Origin: FEN-1279 sp964400285
GTDB lineage: Bacteria; Bacteroidota; Ignavibacteria; Tepidaquicellales; Tepidaquicellaceae
Assembly (NCBI GenBank): GCA_964400285.1
Contig: CAYNTK010000005.1
Coordinates: 1-64,000 of the forward strand
DNA length: 64,000 nucleotides
Direction of reading: 5' to 3'
The notes below the pieces were generated by a model. It searched no databases, was not told the origin of the DNA, and saw only the letters and a list, made by a program, of their open reading frames with translations. Shown here piece after piece: positions 16,857 to 25,839 of the stretch. A program made the position numbers and the translations under genes. The first letter of the stretch is position 1; each line of letters opens with the position of its first letter.

Positions 16857-19613
16857 ATGCCCAAAAAATATGTATATTATTTCGGTGGAAAAAAGGCAGA
16901 TGGTAAAGCAAATATGAAATCCCTCCTCGGAGGAAAAGGTGCCAATCTCGCAGAAATGGTAAACATTGGTTTACCGGTTCCGGCAGGTTTCACAATATCA
17001 ACTGAAGTCTGCACGGCTTATTACAAAAATAAGAAAAAATATCCAAAAGAGTTAAAATCACAGGTTTTAAAAGCCCTTGCAAAAGTTGAAAAGCAAATGG
17101 GTGCTAAATTCGGCGATAAAGATAATCCCTTGCTCGTTTCTGTTCGTTCGGGGGCAAGAAGCTCGATGCCTGGAATGATGGAAACCGTTTTAAACGTAGG
17201 ATTAAATGATATAACCAGAGAAGGTTTAATTGCAAAAACAGGAAATCCGAGATTCGTATATGATTCACAAAGAAGATTAATTCAAATGTATTCTGATGTT
17301 GTGATGGAAAAAGCAGCAGGAATTGAGCCAGAAGACGGAAAGGGTGTAAGACAACAGCTTGAAAAAGAACTAAATAAAATGAAAGCGGAAAAAGGTTACA
17401 AACTCGATACGGATTTGACAGCAGATGATTTAAAGCAACTTGTCGAAATATATAAGTTAAAAGTATTTGAAGTTCTCGGAAAACCTTTCCCCGAAGATGC
17501 AATGGAACAACTATGGGGAGCAATTGGAGCGGTATTCCAAAGCTGGATGGGTAAAAGAGCAATTTCATACAGAAGAATTGAAAACATTCCCGATGAATGG
17601 GGAACAGCAGTAAATGTGCAATCTATGGTATTTGGAAATATGGGAGAAACTTCCGCAACTGGTGTTGCTTTTACACGAAATCCAGCGACTGGTGATAATC
17701 ACTTTTATGGTGAATGGCTTGTAAATGCACAGGGTGAAGATGTTGTTGCAGGCATCAGAACACCAAACCCGATTAATGAAGTCGGAAAAAGCGAACATAA
17801 CCAACATCTTAATTCACTCGAAGTGGCAATGCCGGAAGTATATAAGCAGCTCGATAAAATTCAAAAAAATCTCGAAAAACATTATCGAGATATGCTCGAT
17901 TTAGAATTCACTATTCAAGATGGAACACTTTATATGTTACAGTGTAGGGTTGGAAAAAGAAATGGAGCGGCCGCAGTCAAAATGGCTGTTGATATGTATA
18001 AGCAAAGATTAATTACGAAAGAAGAAGCAGTAACACGTGTAAAACCAGAACAACTCGATGAATTGTTACATCCAATACTGGAAGCCGAGGCAGAGAAAAG
18101 TGCTACAAGAATTGCTCGCGGTTTGCCAGCAGGTCCAGGTGGTGCAACAGGTCAAGTTGTATTTTCCGCTGATGATGCTGTTGAATGGACAAAACAAGGA
18201 AAACAGGTTGTTCTTGTCAGGGAAGAAACGAACCCTGAAGATATAGAAGGAATGAGAGCAGCAGAAGCAATCCTAACTGCACGTGGAGGTATGACCTCTC
18301 ACGCAGCACTTGTTGCACGTGGCTGGGGTAAATGTTGCATTGTTGGTGCAGGTACAATAGAAGTCGATTATGAAAATAAAGAATTTAAAGTTGCTGATTA
18401 TACTATAAAAGAAGGAGATTGGATTTCGTTAAACGGAACGAAAGGTTATGTGTATCAAGGTCAGGTTCCGATGAAAGATGTGGATACAGAAAATCCAATT
18501 CTTGTTGAATTTTTAAAAATATGTGATAAAGTTCGTGTTCTTAAAATTCGAACGAATGCAGATACTCCTGAAGATGCCGAAAAAGCAAGAGCTTTCGGCG
18601 CTGAAGGTATAGGCCTTTTTAGAACAGAGCATATGTTTTATGGTGAAGGAGCAGAGCAACCACTATTCTTATTGAGAAAAATGATTATGTCGGATACCGA
18701 AGAAGAAAGAAGAAACGCTTTGAATGAGCTGTTTCCATTTGTTAAAGAGGATATTAAAGGAACTCTACTTGCAATGGACGGATATCCTGTTACTATTAGG
18801 ACACTCGACCCTCCGCTACACGAATTCGTTCCGGAAAACATAGAGCAGAGAGAAAAACTATCAGAAAGTTTGGGAGTCTCACTTGATGATTTTAACGCAC
18901 GTGCGGAAAAGCTTCACGAAAATAATCCAATGCTTGGTCATCGTGGTGTAAGACTTGGAATTACATATCCCGAAATTACAGAAATGCAAGTTAGAGCAAT
19001 ACTTGAAGCTACCGCAGAGTTATTGCAGGAGGGTAAAAAACCATACCCTGAAATTATGATTCCTGTCGTTGGAATTGACCTCGAATTAAAAAATCAATAT
19101 GTGATAGTTCGAAAAGTATATAAAGAAGTCCTTGAAAAATTTGGATTGAAGAAGATTAATCATCTTGTTGGAACTATGATAGAAATTCCCCGTGCAGCAA
19201 TAGTAGCAGGAAGCATTGCAGAATATGCACAGTTCTTTTCGTTTGGAACAAACGATATGACACAAATGGCATTTGGATTTTCAAGAGATGATATTGGAGG
19301 ATTTCTGCCGGATTATTTAAAGAAAAAAATATTACCTGTTGACCCATTCCAAGTGATTGATAGAGCTGGTGTTGGTAGATTAATGACTGTCGCAGTCGAA
19401 AGAGGTAGAAAAGTAAGACCCGAACTAAAAGTTGGTATTTGTGGTGAACACGGCGGAGAGCCAAATTCAATTGAGTTCTGCCATTTACTTGGTTTGAATT
19501 ATGTAAGCTGTTCACCGTTCAGAGTCCCTATCGCACGTCTTGCAGCTGCAAGGTCGGCAGTGGAACACAAATTCGGTGGAATATTTACTCCCGAAAAGAA
19601 GAAAAAGAAATAA
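16857..19613 (+). CDS. ppdK: Pyruvate, phosphate dikinase
   Basis: A 918-residue enzyme interconverting pyruvate, ATP and phosphate with phosphoenolpyruvate, AMP and pyrophosphate. The N-terminal nucleotide domain begins KYVYYFGGKKADGKANMKSLLGGKGANLAEM. The central phosphohistidine domain has GGMTSHAALVARGWGK, with the swivelling histidine in TSHAA. The C-terminal PEP-utilising barrel includes EGIGLFRTEHMF, GTNDMTQM and GICGEHGGEP with the conserved cysteine. Length is typical. The C-terminus ends in a run of lysines (EKKKKK). A short purine-rich sequence (AAAAGGAAAA) precedes the ATG. The enzyme probably supports gluconeogenesis or pyrophosphate-dependent glycolysis. Confidence 0.97.
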   Translation: MPKKYVYYFGGKKADGKANMKSLLGGKGANLAEMVNIGLPVPAGFTISTEVCTAYYKNKKKYPKELKSQVLKALAKVEKQMGAKFGDKDNPLLVSVRSGARSSMPGMMETVLNVGLNDITREGLIAKTGNPRFVYDSQRRLIQMYSDVVMEKAAGIEPEDGKGVRQQLEKELNKMKAEKGYKLDTDLTADDLKQLVEIYKLKVFEVLGKPFPEDAMEQLWGAIGAVFQSWMGKRAISYRRIENIPDEWGTAVNVQSMVFGNMGETSATGVAFTRNPATGDNHFYGEWLVNAQGEDVVAGIRTPNPINEVGKSEHNQHLNSLEVAMPEVYKQLDKIQKNLEKHYRDMLDLEFTIQDGTLYMLQCRVGKRNGAAAVKMAVDMYKQRLITKEEAVTRVKPEQLDELLHPILEAEAEKSATRIARGLPAGPGGATGQVVFSADDAVEWTKQGKQVVLVREETNPEDIEGMRAAEAILTARGGMTSHAALVARGWGKCCIVGAGTIEVDYENKEFKVADYTIKEGDWISLNGTKGYVYQGQVPMKDVDTENPILVEFLKICDKVRVLKIRTNADTPEDAEKARAFGAEGIGLFRTEHMFYGEGAEQPLFLLRKMIMSDTEEERRNALNELFPFVKEDIKGTLLAMDGYPVTIRTLDPPLHEFVPENIEQREKLSESLGVSLDDFNARAEKLHENNPMLGHRGVRLGITYPEITEMQVRAILEATAELLQEGKKPYPEIMIPVVGIDLELKNQYVIVRKVYKEVLEKFGLKKINHLVGTMIEIPRAAIVAGSIAEYAQFFSFGTNDMTQMAFGFSRDDIGGFLPDYLKKKILPVDPFQVIDRAGVGRLMTVAVERGRKVRPELKVGICGEHGGEPNSIEFCHLLGLNYVSCSPFRVPIARLAAARSAVEHKFGGIFTPEKKKKK

Positions 19614-19676
19614 TAAATAATAATTGTCATCCCAGCGTCCCCGCAATGCTCTTGAGCGAGGATCTCGTTTTTAAGT

Positions 19677-19702
19677 CGTTCCTGTGTGAAAATGCGGGAA
19701 CG
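19677..19702 (+). terminator. Probable terminator of pyruvate phosphate dikinase
   Basis: CGTTCC (19677-19682) pairs with GGAACG (19697-19702), followed by ATTTTTATTT. The sequence just upstream (TTGTCATCCC at 19624) belongs to a degenerate dispersed repeat that recurs at 51226 and 53174. Confidence 0.6.
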
Positions 19703-19839
19703 ATTTTTATTTAAGAGTGATAGACCACAGATAGATATAGGTAGAACCAATAAACGCAGATAGAGTGAATATTATTTTTTAATAATTGGTAACAAAGCCC
19801 GCATTTGTATCCGTGTGTTGAAGTTTCTAATTTTGATTT

Positions 19840-20763
19840 TTAATATTTAATTTTTTCTAGATTTCTTTTCCATCTCTCATACTTCGCTCTCTTTATAGGT
19901 GTTTCTGTGAATTCAGTGTTGAATTCTTCTTCTGTCATTTTTAAAAGTTTTTCGCGGGTTTTGTTAAAAATGGATTTTTTCGGGGAAAAAGATTCTTCTT
20001 CAGTGAAAAATTTCTTTTTATTATATGGACAAACATCCTGACAAATATCACATCCGAAAATCCAGTTGTTTAAATCTATGTGAGTGGGGATTTCTTTTTT
20101 ATTTTCTATTGTGTGATAAGCAATGCATAGATTTGCATCGAGTTTATATTCTTCAAAGAGTGCACCTGTTGGACAGGATTTCAAACATAGTCTGCACGTA
20201 CCACATAAATCTTCAATCGGTTTGTCTATCTCGAGTTCGATATTTATAAAAATATCGCCAATAAAAAAGAAACTACCATATTCTGGGTTAATTACGATTG
20301 TGTTTTTCCCTTGCCAACCGATTCCGGATTTTACCGCCCATCGCTTCTCCATAACCATACCATCATCGACAAAATATTTTGTTTTTGAATCAGGAATTAA
20401 TTTCTGAATATCCAAACAAATATTCTTTAATTTTTTCTTTATCACTTTGTGATAATCTCTTTCTCCCCATGCATAGCGTGATATTTTTGGTATATCGGGT
20501 GATTCTAATCGTTCGAAAGGAGTATTATATAAAATTGCAAGGGAGATGATTGATTTAATTTCGGGAAAAATTAATTTTGGGTTTATTCGTTTTTCAAAAT
20601 TCCGCGAAATCCACTCCATATCTGCATTTAGACCTTTCGCAATCCAATTCTTGAAGTATTCTTTTTCTTCCATAAGTGGTTCGGGCTTTGAAATACCAAT
20701 CTTAAAAAAACCGTAACGTTTACAAATATCTTTTATATGAGATGTAATCACCTTTTTATCCAT
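19840..20763 (-). CDS. queG: Epoxyqueuosine reductase QueG
   Basis: A 307-residue enzyme of the QueG family, which reduces epoxyqueuosine to queuosine in tRNA using a cobalamin and two 4Fe-4S clusters. The ferredoxin-like part has CGTCRLCLKSCPTGA (about residues 185-200) and CDICQDVCPYN (about 239-249), giving the eight cluster cysteines. Upstream, the ISRYAWGERDYHKVIKKKL and GWQGKNTI blocks are diagnostic. Length is short but complete compared with forms that carry C-terminal HEAT repeats. It is the last gene of a minus-strand series that may begin at the peroxiredoxin gene. A gap of about 60 bases separates it from the Rieske gene. Confidence 0.93.
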   Translation of the reverse strand: MDKKVITSHIKDICKRYGFFKIGISKPEPLMEEKEYFKNWIAKGLNADMEWISRNFEKRINPKLIFPEIKSIISLAILYNTPFERLESPDIPKISRYAWGERDYHKVIKKKLKNICLDIQKLIPDSKTKYFVDDGMVMEKRWAVKSGIGWQGKNTIVINPEYGSFFFIGDIFINIELEIDKPIEDLCGTCRLCLKSCPTGALFEEYKLDANLCIAYHTIENKKEIPTHIDLNNWIFGCDICQDVCPYNKKKFFTEEESFSPKKSIFNKTREKLLKMTEEEFNTEFTETPIKRAKYERWKRNLEKIKY

Positions 20764-20826
20764 AATTTAAAAGCCATAGCTGACAAGAGAAAGAATTTCA
20801 GTGAAAAATAGTAAAAGGAAATGAAA

Positions 20827-21183
20827 TTAAAAATCAAAATTAATTTTTTTTGACTCTTGCGGTTTTACATAGAGATAATTATCCTCTATTTTCGTTTCGT
20901 ATATTCTTAATTTACCACCTTCAAATGCTTTTGATTCTCCCGAGTTCAGATTGAATTCATAAAAATGAACTGGGCATACTATACAATCTTTTTGGATAAA
21001 TCCTTCGAACATTTTAGGAGCATGATTATGCGGACAAATATTATCTACAACAAAAATTTTCTCCTTCGTTTTGAATACGGCGATTTCGTTTTTATTATCG
21101 ATTAGAAATTTATATCCCTTCGATTCTTCAAGGTCGGAAATTTTACAAATTTTTACAAATGGAAGCATTAAAATTGTTTTCAA
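20827..21183 (-). CDS. Rieske [2Fe-2S] ferredoxin-like protein
   Basis: A 118-residue soluble Rieske protein. The cluster ligands are visible as C50-P-H52 and C70-P-V-H73 in the standard CxH...CxxH pattern. It is of the small-ferredoxin type related to NirD and biphenyl-dioxygenase ferredoxins, with no signal peptide or membrane anchor. It lies between the STAS gene and queG on the same strand. A role as electron donor is generic. A link to the iron-sulfur enzyme QueG is only positional. Confidence 0.88.
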   Translation of the reverse strand: MKTILMLPFVKICKISDLEESKGYKFLIDNKNEIAVFKTKEKIFVVDNICPHNHAPKMFEGFIQKDCIVCPVHFYEFNLNSGESKAFEGGKLRIYETKIEDNYLYVKPQESKKINFDF

Positions 21184-21251
21184 AATTTAATATTATAGTA
21201 AATCATTAAGATAAGAAGAAAAATGTAAAAGGTGTTGAGAAATTTCATTTT

Positions 21252-21563
21252 TTAATTTTTATCTATGTCGAATACTCTGTCGAGACGAGCGAGTTTAAGC
21301 AAATCTATTACATTCTTGTTTAAGTTTTGTAATATTAATTTAGAACCTTTATCTCTTTCTAATCTTTCTGCAAGAAGTAAGCAGGAGAGCCCAGAGCTGT
21401 CGCACCTTGTAACATTTCCAAGGTCGATTATAAATTGATTGTTGATTTCTTTCTGTAGAAAAATAAGCTCGGTTTTTAGGTCAGAAGAAATTTCCTGACC
21501 GAGACTTTTTTCCTTAAGTTTAAAAATTGTTTTGTCTTTTTGCTTATCTATTTCGTATTTCAT
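21252..21563 (-). CDS. STAS domain protein (anti-sigma factor antagonist-like)
   Basis: A 103-residue single STAS domain resembling SpoIIAA/RsbV. The phosphorylatable serine motif is VTRCDSSGLSCLL, with S56 or S57 as acceptor, preceded by the strand NQFIIDLGN. No anti-sigma kinase is encoded nearby. These proteins bind and sequester a serine kinase when unphosphorylated. It stands about 100 bases after pnp on the same strand. Confidence 0.88.
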   Translation of the reverse strand: MKYEIDKQKDKTIFKLKEKSLGQEISSDLKTELIFLQKEINNQFIIDLGNVTRCDSSGLSCLLLAERLERDKGSKLILQNLNKNVIDLLKLARLDRVFDIDKN

Positions 21564-21664
21564 AAACTAATATTTATTTTGTTTATGGTTTAAGTAAGTT
21601 TTAAGTTAATGCCCAAATATAATATTAATCGTATCATACTTTAAACAGTTAGAAATTTTATTTT

Positions 21665-23797
21665 CTATTTCTTTGGTCTTTGTGGTCTTTTAGTATCGTG
21701 ATGCTCTGATTTTTCTGATTTCATTAAAGCTTTTCTACTCAACCGTAACTTTCCCATCTCATCTATTCCGAGAAGTTTTACTTGAACTGTATCTCCAACT
21801 TTAAATATATCTGCAACTTTATTTACTCTTTTAACGTCAATTTCGGAAATGTGTAATAAACCTTCTTTGTTTGGAAGAATTTCCACAAATGCTCCAAAAT
21901 CTTTAATGGATTTAACAACCCCATCATATATTTTTCCAATTTCTGGAACTTCAGTTAATCTCTGTATCATTGTTCGAGCAATTGCAGCACTTTCTTTACT
22001 TACTGCTGCTATAGTTACTTTTCCCTCATCATCTATATCTATTTCGGATTTACTCTCGGCAATAATATGCCTGATTGTTTTACCCCCGGGACCAATTACT
22101 GTTCCAATTAAATCGATTGGAATCATCAATGTATATAAATGTGGAGCGTATTGAGATATAGATTCTCTTGGTTTTGAAATGGTTTGATTCATAACTCCAA
22201 GTATATGAAGTCTTCCTTCACGTGCCTGTGCAAGTGCTTTTTCCATTATGTCAAAAGAAATTCCTCGAATTTTAATATCCATTTGGATTGCAGTAATGCC
22301 GTCTGTTGTTCCTGCTACTTTGAAATCCATATCGCCAAAATGGTCTTCGGTTCCAAGTATATCGCTAAGTATAATTACTTTATCTTCTTCTTTTATAAGA
22401 CCCATTGCAATACCTGCTACAGGTTTTTTAATTTGAACACCCCCATCCATTAATGCGAGAGTTCCCGCGCATACCGTTGCCATAGAAGATGAACCGTTAG
22501 ATTCGAGAATATCTGATACGATTCTAATTGTATATGGGAAATCTTTTTCTTCGGGAATGAGGTTTTTCAATGCTCTTTCTGCAAGGTTACCATGTCCTAT
22601 TTCTCTTCTCCCTGGTCCTGGCCTACCACCGACTTCACCTGTGCTGAATGATGGAAAGTTATAATGTAATATAAATCTCTTATATGCATCCTCTTTTAAT
22701 AAACCCTCTACTAATTGTGCATCTTGCTTTGTGCCAAGTGTCATTGTGGTTAGACTTTGCGTTTCACCTCTTGTAAAAAGAGCAGAGCCATGCGTTCTTG
22801 GTAATACAGAAACCTCGCAGGTTATTGGTCTAATTTCGGTGTATGTTCTTCCGTCAAGTCTTCTGCCTTCTTCGACTATCATTTTTCTCATATCTTCCTG
22901 TTGTATATCATGCATTATTTCGCTAAGTTTCTGTTCCATTTCGGGATATTTTTCTGCAAGTGCTGTTTGAACTGTATCATAAAGTTCTTTATGCTGATTA
23001 TGTCTTTCTTCTTTAGTCAATATTGTCCTGTCGAGGCGGTGTATCCCTTCGTAATATAAATTCTTGACATCATTTATCATTTCTGAAATATCTTCAGCAG
23101 GTACGATTGATTTTTTTGTTTTGCCAATTTCTTTTGCAAATTCAAGCTGAAAATTACAAAGTTCAATAATATGTGTATGTGCAAATTTCACGCATTCCAA
23201 AAAATCATCTTCAGAAATTTCCTTTGCTTCGCCTTCTACCATTACAATTGAGTCCACTGTTCCTGCAACTGTAATATCATAGTCTCCTTTTTCCAGTTGT
23301 TCAAATGTTGGATTAATAATTAAATCCCCGTTGATTCTTGTAACCCTTACCTCTGAAATAGGTATATCGAAAGGGATATCCGAAATTAATAGAGATGCAG
23401 AGGCACCTATACAAGCGATAACGTCTGTATCCGATTCCCCGTCCGAAGAATATACGTTACAATTAATTTGCGTTTCGTTAAAAAAACCTTCAGGAAACAT
23501 CGGTCTTATAGGTCTATCGATTAATCTTGCGGATAAGATTTCCTTTTCGGTTGGTCTCCCTTCGCGTTTAAAAAAACCGCCCGGAATTTTTCCAGCAGAA
23601 GCAGATTTCTCTCTATAATCTACCGATAATGGAAAAAAATCTTGCCCTGGTGTCGGTTCGTCTTTTGCTACCACCGTACATAATACGACATTATCATTTT
23701 GTGAAATTAATACTGCTCCATTAGCTTGTTTTGCTACTCTTCCAGTTTCAAGCGTTATTGTTTTTCCACCTATTTCTATACTTTTTTTGTAAATCAT
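21665..23797 (-). CDS. pnp: Polyribonucleotide nucleotidyltransferase (PNPase)
   Basis: A 710-residue phosphorolytic 3'-to-5' exoribonuclease of full family length. Two RNase PH-like domains are seen: an N-terminal one with QNDNVVLCTVVAKDEP and FFKREGRPTEKEIL, and a second with ETQSLTTMTLGTKQDAQ and LGTEDHFGDMDFKVAGT. A KH domain follows (IGTVIGPGGKTIRHII), then an S1 domain (GKIYDGVVKSIKDFGAFVEI) and a short basic tail. It follows rpsO after about 107 bases, the classic rpsO-pnp order. In many bacteria this mRNA is autoregulated, but I see no clear RNase III-type hairpin in the leader. Confidence 0.98.
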   Translation of the reverse strand: MIYKKSIEIGGKTITLETGRVAKQANGAVLISQNDNVVLCTVVAKDEPTPGQDFFPLSVDYREKSASAGKIPGGFFKREGRPTEKEILSARLIDRPIRPMFPEGFFNETQINCNVYSSDGESDTDVIACIGASASLLISDIPFDIPISEVRVTRINGDLIINPTFEQLEKGDYDITVAGTVDSIVMVEGEAKEISEDDFLECVKFAHTHIIELCNFQLEFAKEIGKTKKSIVPAEDISEMINDVKNLYYEGIHRLDRTILTKEERHNQHKELYDTVQTALAEKYPEMEQKLSEIMHDIQQEDMRKMIVEEGRRLDGRTYTEIRPITCEVSVLPRTHGSALFTRGETQSLTTMTLGTKQDAQLVEGLLKEDAYKRFILHYNFPSFSTGEVGGRPGPGRREIGHGNLAERALKNLIPEEKDFPYTIRIVSDILESNGSSSMATVCAGTLALMDGGVQIKKPVAGIAMGLIKEEDKVIILSDILGTEDHFGDMDFKVAGTTDGITAIQMDIKIRGISFDIMEKALAQAREGRLHILGVMNQTISKPRESISQYAPHLYTLMIPIDLIGTVIGPGGKTIRHIIAESKSEIDIDDEGKVTIAAVSKESAAIARTMIQRLTEVPEIGKIYDGVVKSIKDFGAFVEILPNKEGLLHISEIDVKRVNKVADIFKVGDTVQVKLLGIDEMGKLRLSRKALMKSEKSEHHDTKRPQRPKK

Positions 23798-23904
23798 TTT
23801 TTTAGTTTTTTTGTTCTTATTAAAATAATAAGAAACTTTTTTATCATTAGTTTTATTGTTTACCTATCGAATTAATAAATTCTTTCGGTTAATTGTAGTA
23901 AATT

Positions 23905-24177
23905 TTATTTTCTTAAATCGAGATCTTTGACTATTTGTCTGTATCTCGTAATATCTTTTTTCTCGAGATATTTTAAAAGTCTTCTTCTTTTACCCACCAT
24001 TTTCAGTAAGCCTGTTCTCGAATGCTTATCTTTTTTATGACTTCCAAAATGTCCCGCAGATAATTCATTAATTCTATTTGTAAGAATTGCTATCTGGACT
24101 TCTGGTCTTCCGGAATCTTTTTCCGATTTACCGAACTTTTTTGTAATTTCGGATTTTTGTTCTTTCGTTATTGCCAT
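23905..24177 (-). CDS. rpsO: 30S ribosomal protein S15
   Basis: A 90-residue protein, standard length for S15. The diagnostic segments are DSGRPEVQIAILTNRIN, HFGSHKKDKHSRTGLLKMVGKRRRLLKYL and the C-terminal RYRQIVKDLDLRK. S15 binds 16S rRNA early in assembly of the small subunit. It is encoded 16 bases downstream of ribF and upstream of pnp, a conserved order. Confidence 0.98.
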   Translation of the reverse strand: MAITKEQKSEITKKFGKSEKDSGRPEVQIAILTNRINELSAGHFGSHKKDKHSRTGLLKMVGKRRRLLKYLEKKDITRYRQIVKDLDLRK

Positions 24178-24193
24178 TTTCTAATTTTTTTTA

Positions 24194-25126
24194 TTAAGTT
24201 AATGTTAGTTTTTTACAAATTTCTTTGTCTTTGTTTAGTTGTGCTATTAGTTCTTCGATTGAAGAAAATTTTTTTTCCTCTCTTAAATAATTTAAAAACT
24301 CGATTTTTATCGTTTCATTATATATATCTGAATCGAAATCAAATATATTTACTTCTATAAAAATTTCATTTAAATCAGCTATCGTCGGCCTATTACCAAT
24401 GTTCATCATACCATAATATTTTGCATTATTAATTTCAGCAGATACAAAATAAACACCATTTTTAGGTATTAATTTGTATTCGGAAATAGGTTTTATATTT
24501 GCTGTAGGGAAACCAATCTTTTTTCCACGTTTATCTCCTGTTATTACCGTTCCCGTAAAATAATAGTTGTAGCCAAGTATTTGAGATGCCTTTTCTATAT
24601 TTCCCTCGCTTAATAAATTCCTTATAGTCGTGCTGTTAGTTCTTTCCCCATTAATTTTATATTCATCGACTTTATGAACGTTAAATCCGTATTTAGCAGA
24701 AAAATTTTTTAGTGTTTCATAATTTCCTTCACGGTTTTTCCCAAAATTATGGTCATATCCAATCACAATATCTTTTAACCCTATTTTTTCGATTAGATAG
24801 TTTTTATAAAAACCCTCTGCGTTGGTTTCGGAAAAATCCTTAGTAAAGTTAATGATAAAAACTAAATCTACACCAAGTTTCTCGAATTCTTTAATTTTTT
24901 CTTCGGTAGTGGATAAAATTTTTATAATATGATGCTTATTTTTTAGTATTAATTGAGGATGTGGGTCAAATGTTACAACAACACTTCTCAGATTTTTCTC
25001 TTTTTTGATTTCTATTAAATCGGAAATAATTTTTTTATGTCCAAGATGAATTCCATCAAATGTCCCGACCGTAACTACACTGTTCTTGTTATAGCAGTTA
25101 TTTTCATCTTCCCTTATTACTTGCAT
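24194..25126 (-). CDS. ribF: Bifunctional riboflavin kinase/FAD synthetase RibF
   Basis: A 310-residue enzyme that phosphorylates riboflavin to FMN and adenylylates it to FAD. The N-terminal adenylyltransferase domain has VTVGTFDGIHLGHKKII and VTFDPHPQ, and the ERTNSTTIRNLLSEG block. The C-terminal kinase domain has TGTVITGDKRGKKIGFPTANI and YYGMMNIGNRPT. Full length. It starts 6 bases after the peroxiredoxin stop and precedes rpsO, so it is part of the usual ribF-rpsO-pnp group. truB is not adjacent here. Confidence 0.97.
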   Translation of the reverse strand: MQVIREDENNCYNKNSVVTVGTFDGIHLGHKKIISDLIEIKKEKNLRSVVVTFDPHPQLILKNKHHIIKILSTTEEKIKEFEKLGVDLVFIINFTKDFSETNAEGFYKNYLIEKIGLKDIVIGYDHNFGKNREGNYETLKNFSAKYGFNVHKVDEYKINGERTNSTTIRNLLSEGNIEKASQILGYNYYFTGTVITGDKRGKKIGFPTANIKPISEYKLIPKNGVYFVSAEINNAKYYGMMNIGNRPTIADLNEIFIEVNIFDFDSDIYNETIKIEFLNYLREEKKFSSIEELIAQLNKDKEICKKLTLT

Positions 25127-25132
25127 CTTCTA

Positions 25133-25618
25133 TTATATAGACTTAAGAACTTCCTTTATTTTTTCAAAGTTTGGTAATTGTCCTGCATCTTCAAGTATTT
25201 CCGCGTAGCGGATAATTCCTTCTTTATCTATTACGAAAGCAGACCTTTTTGAAACACCATTCATTCCAAGAGCAAATCCGCCATCGGGATAGAGTGTTCC
25301 GTATTTTGCACAGACTTCTTTATTAAAATCGCTTAACAAAGGTATTGTAATACCGTTTTGCTTTGCCCAAGCTTCCTGGGTGAAAACCGAATCAACACTG
25401 ATTCCGATTACTTCAGCGTTTAAATTCGAATAAAATTCAAATCCTTCCGATACACTGCACATTTCATTTGTGCAAACACCCGTAAAAGATAAAGGATAAA
25501 AAAGTAAAACAACATTTTTGCCTTCAAAATCCTGCAGAGAAATATCTTTTATTTCTCCTGTTATATTCTTTGATTTTAAAGTAAAATCTGGAGCTTTGTT
25601 TCCTATTGTAATTGCCAT
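25133..25618 (-). CDS. Peroxiredoxin (AhpC/TSA family, AhpE-like)
   Basis: A 161-residue thiol peroxidase. The peroxidatic cysteine is C49 in YPLSFTGVCTNEMC, fitting the PxxxTxxC motif; a second cysteine at C54 is close enough to be of interest but is not the standard resolving position. The GISVDSVFTQEAWAKQNG block and a C-terminal half without further cysteines in typical 2-Cys positions suggest the AhpE/1-Cys-like group. It is the first gene of the minus-strand run into ribF, rpsO and pnp. Confidence 0.92.
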   Translation of the reverse strand: MAITIGNKAPDFTLKSKNITGEIKDISLQDFEGKNVVLLFYPLSFTGVCTNEMCSVSEGFEFYSNLNAEVIGISVDSVFTQEAWAKQNGITIPLLSDFNKEVCAKYGTLYPDGGFALGMNGVSKRSAFVIDKEGIIRYAEILEDAGQLPNFEKIKEVLKSI

Positions 25619-25808
25619 ATTCTAAATAATTAAATTTTAAATACAAACGATAAATATAGCAAATTAAAATACCATTAACAATCCGATATATTCTCTATAA
25701 AATAATATACACTTATAAAAAATTCTAAAAAAATGATATTGCAAATAAAATATTCAATAGTTACCTTTACAAAATTAATATTTAATTAATATTTATTAAA
25801 AAAATATT

Positions 25809-25823
25809 CGTATTTTTAATACG
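25809..25823 (+). promoter_or_regulatory. Small hairpin before an unusually strong ribosome binding site
   Basis: CGTATT (25809-25814) pairs with AATACG (25818-25823) over a TTT loop. It is immediately followed by GAAGAAGGAG (25824-25833) and then ATG at 25840. A strong AAGGAG Shine-Dalgarno is unusual in this window, where most genes have weak or absent ones, and suggests high expression of the T9SS cargo gene. Confidence 0.45.
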
Positions 25824-25839
25824 GAAGAAGGAGTAAAAA

